A program made the translations under genes and the position numbers. Below the pieces are notes generated by a model. That model was not told the DNA's origin. It was given only the letters and a program-made list of their open reading frames with translations, and did no database searches. From an uncultured Bacteroidales bacterium (GTDB lineage Bacteria > Bacteroidota > Bacteroidia > Bacteroidales > UBA932), in the NCBI GenBank assembly GCA_905234775.1, contig CAJOJC010000071.1, positions 1-13,580 on the forward strand: a stretch of 13,580 bases of DNA, read 5' to 3'. Below, one piece after another: positions 6,509 through 13,580 of this stretch (the stretch's first letter is position 1; every line of letters starts with the position of its first letter).

Positions 6509-6826
6509 ATGATTAGCAATCACTCTAAGCGTCTGGCTACGCTCATCAGCCTGGCATTCATTCTTCTTCCCTCCATCGCATGGGCTGAAGACATCGTTCT
6601 CCAGAACGACCACTGCAAGATCGTTTTCGGCGGCGACAACGAATTCGTCATCAAGAGTTTCGAGATGGAGGGAGTGGATATAGCAGCTCCTTCGACCACC
6701 CATCTCTGGGAGATCGAACTTCTCGGCCCTCGCGGCGAGAACGCCCTCGTCAAGCCCTGGAACACCTCCTACGACGGGGGGTCGAAGCGCATGAATTCAG
6801 CTCAATTCGTTTGGAGGGTCCTTTGA
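6509..6826 (+). CDS. Secreted glycosidase-like protein, N-terminal part before frameshift
   Basis: This 105-codon piece carries a Sec signal peptide: basic start (NHSKR), hydrophobic core, and a likely cut after PSIAWA, leaving EDIVLQ. The mature part (NDHCKIVFGGDNEFVIKSF, then HLWEIELLGPRGEN) looks like the N-terminal beta-sandwich found before the barrel in many secreted Bacteroidota glycosidases. It stops at TGA 6824-6826 right after FVWRVL. The frame that follows directly (EGSTDYMIMASV) reads as the natural continuation, so this is not a complete gene but the start of a 663-residue product interrupted by one extra T. Signal peptide and separate barrel together imply an exported enzyme acting in the periplasm or at the surface. 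Confidence 0.7.
   Translation: MISNHSKRLATLISLAFILLPSIAWAEDIVLQNDHCKIVFGGDNEFVIKSFEMEGVDIAAPSTTHLWEIELLGPRGENALVKPWNTSYDGGSKRMNSAQFVWRVL
6813..6826 (+). other. +1 frameshift site resembling the RF2 recoding signal
   Basis: The order is GGAGGG (6813-6818), TC, CTT (6821-6823), TGA (6824-6826). Skipping T6824 puts the ribosome on GAA GGC TCA and into the long downstream frame, giving FVWRVL-EGSTDY without loss or gain of residues. The E. coli prfB signal has the same layout (AGGGGG, 3 nt, CTT TGA C). Against recoding: the base after TGA is A rather than C, and Bacteroidota ribosomes use Shine-Dalgarno pairing weakly. A true or artefactual one-base insertion in a T run explains it equally well. 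Confidence 0.5.
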
Positions 6827-6842
6827 AGGCTCAACAGACTAC

Positions 6843-8501
6843 ATGATAATGGCTTCCGTGAACCTGGAGCCCGAAATGGAGCTGCCTTCCTTCTCGTTCG
6901 ACGCCATCCTCCCAAAGGGTTGGATAATCACCAAGGCGGAATACCCGAGAATTGCAGTGAAGCGCCCTGCCGACGCGAAGGTGATACTGTCAGCCGGTTA
7001 CGGCACACGCTATAATGCACCGGCTAGCGGCTGGCTACATTCCGAGTATCCCTCATGCACCGGCGCGATGCAGATGACGATGATGACGAGCCCTCAGGGA
7101 ACCGTCTTCTTCAGCACCCGCGACGAATACGCATCCCAAAAACAATTCTTCGTGGGCGGCGAGGGCGATACCTGCATCTTCCTTCAGAAGGCCATCGCCG
7201 GCTATGATTGGACCGACGAACTCGGTATCTTCCAGCTCCCATGGAACACGGTTATTGGCTTTACCAAGGACGGCTGGGAAGAGACCGCGCTGAAGTGGTA
7301 CAGGCCGTGGGCGCTGACCGCCAAATGGGCCCGCTGGAAGCTCGCAGAGCGCCACGTAACGCCATGGGTACTCAAGACCGACGTGTGGCTGAGGCCAATA
7401 GGAGTTGAGCCCGAGACGGTCAAGGCCTTGAAGAAGGGTCTCCACCACCTCGGAAGGGGCACGGGAGTCCACTGGTATCAGTGGCACCAAATACCCTATG
7501 ACACCGATTATCCGGATTTCCTGCCTGAGAAGCCCGGCTTCAAAGATCTGGTGGCCGATGCGCAGTCGCTGGGAGCCCATGTTACCCCTTATATCAACGG
7601 ACGTCTCTGGGACCCCACAAACCACACTTACCAAGAGTATAACGGCGCCGAAGCGAGCTGCCGCAGGAGCGACGGAACCCTTTATACGGAGATCTATGGA
7701 TCCAAGGTTCTGAACACCGTCACCTGCCCTGCTTCCCCTATCTGGCAGAAAGTCCAGCACGATCTTCAGAAGCAGATTCTCGACAGCCTCGGAGTGGACG
7801 GAATTTACATGGACCAGGTTGGCGCAGCCAAGGGCGAAGCCTGCTACGCCGAGAATCACCCGCACCCGAAAGGCGGCGGCGAATGGTGGCATGACTCCTA
7901 CAGGAAGATGATTCAGGATATCCGCAGTGAGGTTTATGCCGAAGACAAGGGCATTACTACCGAAGAGAATGGTGAGTGTTATATCGACCTGTTCGACATG
8001 ATGCTTATCGTCAATTCTCCCCACGATCCTTCTGTAGAGATGGTCCCGCTCTTCCCTCTCATCTACTCAGACAGATGCGTCTACAGCGGCTTCACCTATC
8101 AACCTGAGGTCCTGAACGACGGATCGTTCGACTATATGACCATGAAAAGCCTTCTTTGGGGCGCGCAGCTCGGCTGGGTTACACCCGAGGCGATTATGGA
8201 CAAGGAGAACAGCAGCCCGGCCTACTTCCTCGCTAAACTGGCCAAGTTCCGCAAGAGTGCCCACGATATTTTCGAGGGTGGCCATTTCCTCGGCGAGTTC
8301 GTCCCCGGAGGAGACAATCCCACCAAAGATATTCCCGGCTACCAGAAAACTCATATGATTATGGGCGCAATATGGGAAACCGTCAAGGGACGAAAAGTAT
8401 ATGTTATCGTGAACATGGACTCTTCCGAACATCAGGTAAAACTGCCAGACGGCAGAAATATCGTTGTCCTGTCAAGAGATGCCAAGAGGCAGTGGAAATA
8501 A
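6843..8501 (+). CDS. TIM-barrel glycoside hydrolase-like protein (DUF6259-type), main part after frameshift
   Basis: The frame is open from 6795; I give the first ATG, but the true protein probably enters at GAA 6825 from the upstream piece (558 residues after the shift). It looks like a retaining-glycosidase TIM barrel: WYQWHQIPYDTDYP and HVTPYINGRLWDP mark early barrel strands, GVDGIYMDQVG holds a candidate nucleophile (Asp435 of the joined 663-residue product), followed by HPHPKGGGEWWHDSYR and then TTEENGE (Glu485-Glu489) with a candidate acid/base. The tail (KVYVIVNMDSSEHQVKL) is a C-terminal beta domain. From memory this fits the DUF6259 family; the substrate is unknown. Translation from ATG 6843 alone would lack a signal peptide and the N-terminal strands. 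No other disruption is seen. The neighbouring chitinase suggests glycan degradation. Confidence 0.72.
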   Translation: MIMASVNLEPEMELPSFSFDAILPKGWIITKAEYPRIAVKRPADAKVILSAGYGTRYNAPASGWLHSEYPSCTGAMQMTMMTSPQGTVFFSTRDEYASQKQFFVGGEGDTCIFLQKAIAGYDWTDELGIFQLPWNTVIGFTKDGWEETALKWYRPWALTAKWARWKLAERHVTPWVLKTDVWLRPIGVEPETVKALKKGLHHLGRGTGVHWYQWHQIPYDTDYPDFLPEKPGFKDLVADAQSLGAHVTPYINGRLWDPTNHTYQEYNGAEASCRRSDGTLYTEIYGSKVLNTVTCPASPIWQKVQHDLQKQILDSLGVDGIYMDQVGAAKGEACYAENHPHPKGGGEWWHDSYRKMIQDIRSEVYAEDKGITTEENGECYIDLFDMMLIVNSPHDPSVEMVPLFPLIYSDRCVYSGFTYQPEVLNDGSFDYMTMKSLLWGAQLGWVTPEAIMDKENSSPAYFLAKLAKFRKSAHDIFEGGHFLGEFVPGGDNPTKDIPGYQKTHMIMGAIWETVKGRKVYVIVNMDSSEHQVKLPDGRNIVVLSRDAKRQWK

Positions 8502-8520
8502 CCGGTAAAAGAAAAAGTAT

Positions 8521-8528
8521 TAAATTTG
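8521..8528 (+). promoter_or_regulatory. TAnnTTTG -7 box abutting the GH18 start
   Basis: TAAATTTG matches the Bacteroidetes -7 consensus and lies 4 nt (CGCC) before the ATG at 8533, in the 31-bp gap between two same-strand genes. It could be an internal promoter giving a leaderless chitinase transcript. The signal peptide fixes the start codon, so a longer leader is not possible from this box. No -33 element is seen. Confidence 0.45.
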
Positions 8529-8532
8529 CGCC

Positions 8533-9672
8533 ATGAAAAAATTACTGACCATTTGCGCACTACTGTCGCTCTGTCTCTTCTCGTGTACCAGGTGTACTGA
8601 GGATCCTCAAACTCCTACTTTCGAAAAGAAACAGGCTGTCGATGAGGGCCAGACTAATCCTGACCCGGACCCCGATCCTGATAACCCTGGAGGTACTGAT
8701 CCTGTGACTCCTGTGGACCCTCCTAAGGACCTTGTGATCGTTGCTTACGTAACATATTGGGACACGGTTATTCCGGATCCTACCCTCGTAACCCATATCA
8801 ACTACGCATTCGGAAAGGTAGCCAATACCTTCGACAAGGTTGAGATTAAGACAGAAAACCGCCTGAAGAGGATGGTTAAGCTTAAGGAAAAGAATGAAAA
8901 CCTCAAGGTCCTTCTCTCTATCGGCGGATGGGGCGCAGGCAACTTCAGCGAGATGGCCGCAGACGCAGACCTCAGGATGAGTTTCTGCAAAGACTGCCTT
9001 GCCAAGTGTAAGAGTTACGGCCTTGACGGTATTGACCTTGACTGGGAGTATCCTACGAGCAACTCCGCAGGTATTTCATCGTCGCCTAACGATACTAAGA
9101 ATTACACCTTGCTCCTTAAGGATCTCCGTTCGGTTCTCGGCAACGATTACCTCATCACGATGGCCTCCTCGTCGAGCGCGAAGTACGTAGACTTCAAGAA
9201 CTGCATCCAGTATATGGACTTCGTGAACCTGATGACCTACGACATGGGCCGTCCTCCGAAGCACCACTCCGCCCTGTATCCTTCTTCGATGACCAGCCGC
9301 AGTGCAGACGAGTCGGTAGAACTCCACAAAAAAGCCGGCATCCCTTACGAGAAGATAGTCGTAGGCGCTCCCTTCTACTGCAAGGCCGCCAGCAGCAGCG
9401 ATTCCGGCGACGGAACCTACTGGTGTAAGATGGGTTCGCTCTTCGAGAAATATACCGAGAAGTGGGATGATACGGCTAAAGTCCCCTACCTGGCAGACAA
9501 AGACGGTAAGATGGTCTACACCTACGACAATCCTACCTCGATCGGTCTCAAGGCAGACTACGTCATCAAGAAAAAGCTTCGCGGAATGATGTTCTGGAAC
9601 TGGGAGGGAGACAACAGCTCGACCTGGGAAATGACCCACGCGATCTACGACAAGTTCTACCCGAGCAACTAA
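8533..9672 (+). CDS. GH18 chitinase-like lipoprotein
   Basis: GH18 enzymes hydrolyse beta-1,4 bonds next to N-acetylglucosamine by substrate-assisted catalysis (chitin, peptidoglycan or N-glycan cores). The 379-residue product starts with a lipoprotein signal (MKKLLTICALLSLCLFSC, lipid on Cys18), then a Pro/Asp-rich linker at about residues 44-65, then the barrel. Visible family motifs: THINYAFG, SIGGWG (129-134), DGIDLDWE with catalytic Glu172 and supporting Asp168 and Asp170, LMTYDMG with Tyr236 and Asp237, and FWNWEGD with Trp355 near the end. All key residues are present, so it should be active. The lipid anchor and long flexible linker suggest surface display. It follows the glycosidase-like gene by 31 bp and precedes the GNAT-like gene by 10 bp. 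Chitinase or endo-beta-N-acetylglucosaminidase activity cannot be told apart here. Confidence 0.92.
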   Translation: MKKLLTICALLSLCLFSCTRCTEDPQTPTFEKKQAVDEGQTNPDPDPDPDNPGGTDPVTPVDPPKDLVIVAYVTYWDTVIPDPTLVTHINYAFGKVANTFDKVEIKTENRLKRMVKLKEKNENLKVLLSIGGWGAGNFSEMAADADLRMSFCKDCLAKCKSYGLDGIDLDWEYPTSNSAGISSSPNDTKNYTLLLKDLRSVLGNDYLITMASSSSAKYVDFKNCIQYMDFVNLMTYDMGRPPKHHSALYPSSMTSRSADESVELHKKAGIPYEKIVVGAPFYCKAASSSDSGDGTYWCKMGSLFEKYTEKWDDTAKVPYLADKDGKMVYTYDNPTSIGLKADYVIKKKLRGMMFWNWEGDNSSTWEMTHAIYDKFYPSN

Positions 9673-9682
9673 ACCTGACACA

Positions 9683-10804
9683 ATGAGTACTAAAATCCTA
9701 AATGTGAGCGGAAGGCGGGAAATGGCCCGATGGATTGATTTCCCCCTCGAGCTCTATAAAAATTGTGAATACTACGTCCCTTCCCTTAGGGGCGACGATT
9801 TCGATACCTTCAACCCTAAGAAGAACGACGCCTTCGAATACTGCGAGGCTGAGTGTTATCTGGCCTATAAAGACGGTAAGATAGCAGGCCGTGTTGCGGC
9901 TATCATAAACCATAGCGCAAACGAAAGGTGGGGCAAGAAGGAAGTACGCTTCGGCTGGATCGATTTTATCGAAGATAAAGAGGTCCTGAAGGCCCTTATA
10001 GATGCCGTAGAAGACTTCGGTCGGGCGCGCGGATGTACACACATTACGGGCCCGCTGGGCTTCACGGACATGGACCGCGAAGGCCTTCTGGTCGAAGGTT
10101 TTGACAAACTCTCGTCCTTCACCTGCATCTACAACTACCCCTACTACGATCCGATGCTAGCCGAACTCGGCTTCCAGAAAGACGTAGACTGGACCCAGAG
10201 GTCTGTAGAGATTACCGAAGAGCGCCCGAAGATGTTCAAGCTCGCCCCTTATATCCAGGAGCGAAGCGGACTGAGGCTCGCGGAAGGTAAAAGCATGCAG
10301 GATCTCTCGAAGCGCTATGGAATGGAAATATTCCACATGTACAACGAGAGTTTCGCGCCTCTTTACGGCTTTGCGCCGCTTACGGACAAGCAGATTAAAT
10401 CATATCTCGCCACTTACATTCCCATTCTCGACCCTGACTTTGTCTCGGTAGTCGTGAACCAGGAAGATAAGCCAGTAGGATTCGCATTCTGCGTGCCCTC
10501 GCTGGCCATTCCTATCAAGAAATCAAACGGCAGGCTCCTCCCCTTCGGCATCTTCCGCATCCTCCATGCCCTCAAGCACCCTACAGGTCTCGAAGCGCTT
10601 ATGATCGGAGTCATGCCGGAATATCAGGGCGCCGGCGCTCCCGTGCTTCTTTTCCAGAAGATCCATGAGAACTGCCTTAAGCGCGGAGTCCATACGGTTA
10701 TCCTTAATCCTCAGTTGGAAGAGAACTTCAAGGTTCAGACCTTGTTCGAACAATACAACCCGTCCTTCTACACAAGAAGGCGCTCATATGTAAAAACACT
10801 GTAA
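9683..10804 (+). CDS. GNAT-superfamily acyltransferase-like protein
   Basis: The 373-residue cytoplasmic product has no signal peptide or membrane segment. It appears to hold two acyltransferase-like halves. The N-terminal half contains AYKDGKIAGRVAAIIN (residues 61-76) and the segment GPLGFTDMDREGLLVEGF at 123-140. The C-terminal half contains KPVGFAFCVPSL and a GNAT acetyl-CoA loop, GVMPEYQGAGAPVLL (309-323). From memory, proteins of this length and layout are widespread in Bacteroidales and are labelled N-acetyltransferase or hypothetical; the acceptor is unknown. The stop overlaps the panE-like start (TAATG), so the two are probably translationally coupled. This may point to a shared pathway in cofactor or amino-acid metabolism rather than a link to the upstream glycosidases. 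Confidence 0.72.
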   Translation: MSTKILNVSGRREMARWIDFPLELYKNCEYYVPSLRGDDFDTFNPKKNDAFEYCEAECYLAYKDGKIAGRVAAIINHSANERWGKKEVRFGWIDFIEDKEVLKALIDAVEDFGRARGCTHITGPLGFTDMDREGLLVEGFDKLSSFTCIYNYPYYDPMLAELGFQKDVDWTQRSVEITEERPKMFKLAPYIQERSGLRLAEGKSMQDLSKRYGMEIFHMYNESFAPLYGFAPLTDKQIKSYLATYIPILDPDFVSVVVNQEDKPVGFAFCVPSLAIPIKKSNGRLLPFGIFRILHALKHPTGLEALMIGVMPEYQGAGAPVLLFQKIHENCLKRGVHTVILNPQLEENFKVQTLFEQYNPSFYTRRRSYVKTL

Positions 10805-11805
10805 TGAGATCAGCAATCTACGGCGCCGGTTCCCTCGGAACCATCCTCGGCGCTTTCATCACAAAAAACGGAGGTCAGATAGACCTTATCAATCACAACA
10901 AGGCCCACGTAGCCGCTCTTAAGAAAGACGGCGCAAAGGTGATCGGTACAATGCAGTTTACCCAGAAAGTGACGGCCCTGACGGACGAAGAGATGAGCGG
11001 CAAGTACGACATCATCTTCCTCCTTACAAAGCAGCAGAAAAACCGTGAGGTAGTTACCTTCCTCAAGGATTATCTAGCTGATGACGGCGTAATCGTCACC
11101 CTCCAGAACGGTATTCCCGAGCTCCTTATCAGCGAAATAGTGGGCGAAGACCGCGTCCTTGGATGTACAGTAGCATGGGGCGCAACCATGCAGGGCCCCG
11201 GAGTCTGCGAGCTCACCTCAGAGCCCGACAGCCTTACCTTCTCCCTGGGCAGCCTTTCGAAAAAGCCCAACCATCATCTCAACGAAGTCAAGGCCCTTCT
11301 CGAACTGATGGGCCCCGTCGAGATCGATCAGAACTTCATCGGCACCCGCTGGAGCAAGCTCCTCATCAACGCCTCATTCTCCGGAATGAGTACTGTCTGC
11401 GGAACCACCTTCGGCGGCGCTGCTAAAGACAAAGCCTCACGCAAGATAGTTCAGGGCATCATCAAGGAATGTATCGACGTCTGCGCCAAGGGCGGAATCA
11501 AGATCGAGCCTATCCAGGGTAAGGATATCGTCAAACTCCTCGACTACCACAACGCCCTTAAGAAGAAGATTGCCTACATCATCATCCCTCTCGCAATCAA
11601 GAAACACGCTCTTCTTAAGGCTTCTATGCTGCAGGATATCGAGAACGGAAAGAAAACCGAAGTCGACGCAATCAACGGCGTAGTCTGCGCCTACGGACGC
11701 AAGATCGGCTTCCCTACTCCTTACAACGACAAGGTGGTGGAGATCATCCACAAAATAGAAGAAGGAGAGCTCAAGGCCTCCTTCGACAATGTGAAATTAT
11801 TCTAG
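10804..11805 (+). CDS. panE: 2-dehydropantoate 2-reductase (ketopantoate reductase, PanE/ApbA family)
   Basis: PanE reduces ketopantoate to pantoate with NADPH in pantothenate and coenzyme A synthesis. The 333-residue product starts with the dinucleotide-binding motif GAGSLG (residues 7-12). LLTK (73-76) corresponds to the conserved VK motif near the cofactor, and LQNGIPE follows at 100-106. The C-terminal helical domain has WSKLLINA with candidate catalytic Lys185 and Asn189, and the family signature SMLQDIENGKKTEVDAING (264-282). It is about 30 residues longer than the E. coli enzyme, with an Ile/Lys-rich insert around 245-260. Paralogues acting on other 2-keto acids exist in this family, so the exact substrate is not certain. 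It ends the plus-strand run and its last 4 bp overlap the convergent lipoprotein gene. Confidence 0.85.
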   Translation: MRSAIYGAGSLGTILGAFITKNGGQIDLINHNKAHVAALKKDGAKVIGTMQFTQKVTALTDEEMSGKYDIIFLLTKQQKNREVVTFLKDYLADDGVIVTLQNGIPELLISEIVGEDRVLGCTVAWGATMQGPGVCELTSEPDSLTFSLGSLSKKPNHHLNEVKALLELMGPVEIDQNFIGTRWSKLLINASFSGMSTVCGTTFGGAAKDKASRKIVQGIIKECIDVCAKGGIKIEPIQGKDIVKLLDYHNALKKKIAYIIIPLAIKKHALLKASMLQDIENGKKTEVDAINGVVCAYGRKIGFPTPYNDKVVEIIHKIEEGELKASFDNVKLF

Positions 11806-12716
11806 TCACCCCCGACCTGATCGGGGGTCTCAGTCCAATAGGGGTCGCGCCAAAAGAGCGCGACCTCTTGCGTATGTAGCGCAGGGTCATAGACGAACTT
11901 GTAGTAGGCGCGGTTGACGATTCCGCCCTGAAGTTCGCCCAGAATAATATAATAAGTGTGACCCGCCTTGAAACGGCCAGTATAGTTAATCTGTTTGACT
12001 CCTGTGTAGGTGATGCTGCTCAAGAGATCATACTCTACTGCCAGCTGGTAAGTTATCTCGCTGTATTTATCAAGCCTTTGCTCGGTAGTGATGCCCAGCT
12101 GAGGAACAGCCTCAAGGAGGTCCATGGCGTCTACTATACCGCCTGTATAAGGGTAATGTTCCAGAATATCTCCCTCTTCCGAATCGCGGGGATACATGTA
12201 GAAGTATGAGCCCTGAACTCGCGTGTCGAACCAGATTCTGTTGACGCTGAGGCTGTCTGTATGCTCGACCTGAATCCACAGTTTGTCGAAAGGCTCCTTT
12301 GTTCCGGGATCTACCACGAAAGCGTATACCCAGTAGTCCGTATCCGGTTCGAGATTCTGGAAGTACTTCTCGGAATCGCCGTACTGAAGGCTATGGGATG
12401 CGAAATCCGCGATATAGTCTTCCTGGTTCCTAAGATAGTCGTAGCGCCACTCGAGATAATTGATGTATAGCGAATCGACCATCAGGGTCATAAACTGGTC
12501 AGCCTTATTGATGGGATCATAGTCGTCGTTGACGGGCATGCAGCCGGTAACGTAATATGCGACAGTAGACGGGTAGAAATAGGCATGGATGTAGCCCCTC
12601 GTCACCTCAGGGACCTGGATATCGAACTCCACGCCGATGAGGTGGTACTTCGACTCGGTCTTACAGCCGGAAAGGAGGACGAGCAGCGCCGCCGCGATAA
12701 GTGCAAGCTTTCTCAT
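11802..12716 (-). CDS. Uncharacterised lipoprotein
   Basis: I do not recognise the family. The 304-residue product has a clear lipoprotein signal (MRKLALIAAALLVLLSGC, lipid on Cys18). The mature part is rich in Tyr, Asp and Trp and looks beta-rich. It has a segment near residues 118-133 (FQNLEPDTDYWVYAFV) resembling the strand pattern of Ig/fibronectin-like domains in Bacteroidales surface lipoproteins, and further strands (AGHTYYIILGELQGG) near the C-terminus. The ATG overlaps the stop of the upstream hydrolase gene (ATGA), so the two are co-translated and may act together at the envelope. The last codons include a GC-rich hairpin, and the stop overlaps the convergent panE-like gene by 4 bp. 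The start is firm because it opens the signal peptide. Confidence 0.8.
   Translation of the reverse strand: MRKLALIAAALLVLLSGCKTESKYHLIGVEFDIQVPEVTRGYIHAYFYPSTVAYYVTGCMPVNDDYDPINKADQFMTLMVDSLYINYLEWRYDYLRNQEDYIADFASHSLQYGDSEKYFQNLEPDTDYWVYAFVVDPGTKEPFDKLWIQVEHTDSLSVNRIWFDTRVQGSYFYMYPRDSEEGDILEHYPYTGGIVDAMDLLEAVPQLGITTEQRLDKYSEITYQLAVEYDLLSSITYTGVKQINYTGRFKAGHTYYIILGELQGGIVNRAYYKFVYDPALHTQEVALFWRDPYWTETPDQVGGD
11808..11828. terminator. GC-rich hairpin between convergent panE and lipoprotein genes
   Basis: ACCCCCGA (11808-11815) pairs perfectly with TCGGGGGT (11821-11828) around a 5-nt loop. It lies 3 nt after the panE stop and inside the last codons of the opposing lipoprotein gene. Position and strength suggest a bidirectional transcript end, but no U-run follows on either strand, so a Rho-independent terminator is not proven. 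Confidence 0.45.
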
Positions 12717-13580
12717 AGGCCCAGTTCCTCCTCGACCAGCATGGTCTTTACGGTGTAGATAAAGCGCAGCGCGGCGGGCACATGGCCCCCGTAGTGGCCG
12801 AAATTATAGACGATGTTGGCCTCCGGCCAGCGGGCGCGGGCGTGCATCGCGTTGATGAAATCGACCGTGTCGTCGTCCATCGAATGGAGCATGTAGACCG
12901 GCGCCTTGGGCGTCCAATCCTGTTTCACGATCGAATTCTGGTTCATGGCCATATACAGCTCTGCCACCTCGAAGGTAGTGCGGTCGAGCCCGGCCTTGCT
13001 GATGAGGTCGCTGGTCGTATAAGTCCCCAGCAGGTTATTCATCTGCTTGGTCGAATACTTCTTCGAATTGAACCATTCGTCGAGGTGTTCGTAGACGAGC
13101 GGGGTCGAGAATTCCTCCATCGTGAGGGAGAGGCCGGCCCCGACCTGCATGCCCTGCACCACCAGCGGCACTGCGCACGGGTATGCTGCATGGTTGCTGG
13201 TGACGAACTGATCGTATGTGGCGGTAACGTCGTACGGTCCCCCGCCGGCGAACACGCGCCTCAGCTTGATCGAGTCCGTGTACTGGGTTTCGATGAGCCT
13301 CATCACGCTCATGGTGTTCGCGCCGCCCTGGGAATAGCCCATGAGCATTATATCGTCGAATTCGGGCTCAATCCCGCAAGCGGCGAGGAACGGCTTCACG
13401 GCGAGATACATGTCGAGGGTATTGCGGGCAGTCAGCTCGAGCGCGAGGTAGGGATGCTTTTTGCCGGCCGTGATGCCGTAGCCCAGGTAGTCGGGCACGA
13501 TCAGGCAGTATCCCAGCGGCACCAGCACTCCCTCGAGCGAGAAGCAGTTCGAAGGCGCTTCCGCATTCGAGCCGATTGTA
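12713..13580 (-). CDS. Alpha/beta hydrolase, lipase-like (partial, 5' end outside window)
   Basis: The frame is open to the right edge, so the N-terminus is missing; the GTG at 13528 is internal. The visible 288 residues show an alpha/beta-hydrolase fold: GYCLIVPDYLGYG (strand and oxyanion region), the nucleophile elbow GYSQGG with Ser at 13331-13333, an acid candidate in MLHSMDDDTVDF (about 12858-12893), and a His candidate in NFGHYGGH (about 12782-12805). The spacing fits a Ser-Asp-His triad. The fold resembles secreted lipases/esterases and peptidase-like hydrolases of Bacteroidota; the missing N-terminus probably carries the export signal, which I cannot see. The stop overlaps the start of the lipoprotein gene downstream (ATGA). 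Substrate unknown. Confidence 0.82.
   Translation of the reverse strand, partial: TIGSNAEAPSNCFSLEGVLVPLGYCLIVPDYLGYGITAGKKHPYLALELTARNTLDMYLAVKPFLAACGIEPEFDDIMLMGYSQGGANTMSVMRLIETQYTDSIKLRRVFAGGGPYDVTATYDQFVTSNHAAYPCAVPLVVQGMQVGAGLSLTMEEFSTPLVYEHLDEWFNSKKYSTKQMNNLLGTYTTSDLISKAGLDRTTFEVAELYMAMNQNSIVKQDWTPKAPVYMLHSMDDDTVDFINAMHARARWPEANIVYNFGHYGGHVPAALRFIYTVKTMLVEEELGL

Noticed and set aside
6775..6820. Two missing G bases (in the GGGGGG and GAGGG runs) as the cause of the glycosidase frame change, reading VEAHEFSSIRLEG in between.
   Set aside because: It needs two events; one extra T at 6822-6824 gives the smoother FVWRVL-EGSTDY join, with a strand pattern (FVWRV) usual for this type of domain.
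6843..8501. The long glycosidase part as an independent gene starting at ATG 6843.
   Set aside because: It would lack a signal peptide and the N-terminal beta strands, and the open frame extends upstream of the ATG to 6795, past the end of the N-terminal piece.
13526..13528. GTG at 13528 as the start of the alpha/beta hydrolase.
   Set aside because: The frame stays open to 13579 and the upstream residues (GSNAEAPSNCFSLEG) fit the fold, so the start lies outside the window.

Overview
The window looks like chromosomal DNA of an uncultured Bacteroidales-type bacterium (phylum Bacteroidota). The signs are TAnnTTTG promoter boxes (the Bacteroidetes -7 element), A-rich leaders without clear Shine-Dalgarno sequences, two lipoproteins with a Cys-18 lipobox, and the protein families present. 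There are no tRNA or rRNA genes, phage genes, transposases or CRISPR array.

Left block (1-4077, minus strand): a tightly packed nickel and redox operon. It runs hypB (Ni-chaperone GTPase), then a 941-residue multi-cluster Fe-S/FAD oxidoreductase of the glutamate-synthase-small-subunit type, then hypA (Ni chaperone), then a small membrane protein cut by the window edge. Gaps are 1 bp or less between the first three genes and 1 bp before the fourth. The operon probably serves maturation of, or electron flow to, a nickel enzyme encoded outside the window. No structural hydrogenase and no hypCDEF genes are visible here.

Middle block (4078-5774): a plus-strand YhfC-type intramembrane protease and a minus-strand YccF-like membrane protein converge on a 273-bp intergenic region. 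That region is filled with consecutive hairpins, three of them in 42-bp register. yccF and the next gene are divergent.

Central plus-strand operon (5775-11805): deoD (purine nucleoside phosphorylase), a secreted TIM-barrel glycosidase-like protein broken by a +1 frameshift, a GH18 chitinase-like lipoprotein, a GNAT-like protein and a PanE-type ketopantoate reductase. Gaps are 31 bp or less, and the last two genes overlap (TAATG). The frameshift sits at GGAGGG-TC-CTT-TGA, which resembles the programmed +1 site of prfB (RF2). It may instead be a simple indel in a T run.

Right block (11802-13580, minus strand): an alpha/beta hydrolase truncated by the window edge, then an uncharacterised lipoprotein, overlapping by ATGA. 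It converges on panE at a GC-rich hairpin.

The best candidates for something new are the possible recoding site in the glycosidase, the 42-bp hairpin array, the recurrent placement of TAnnTTTG 4-5 nt before start codons (possible leaderless mRNAs), and the Fe-S/FAD fusion protein sandwiched between hypB and hypA.
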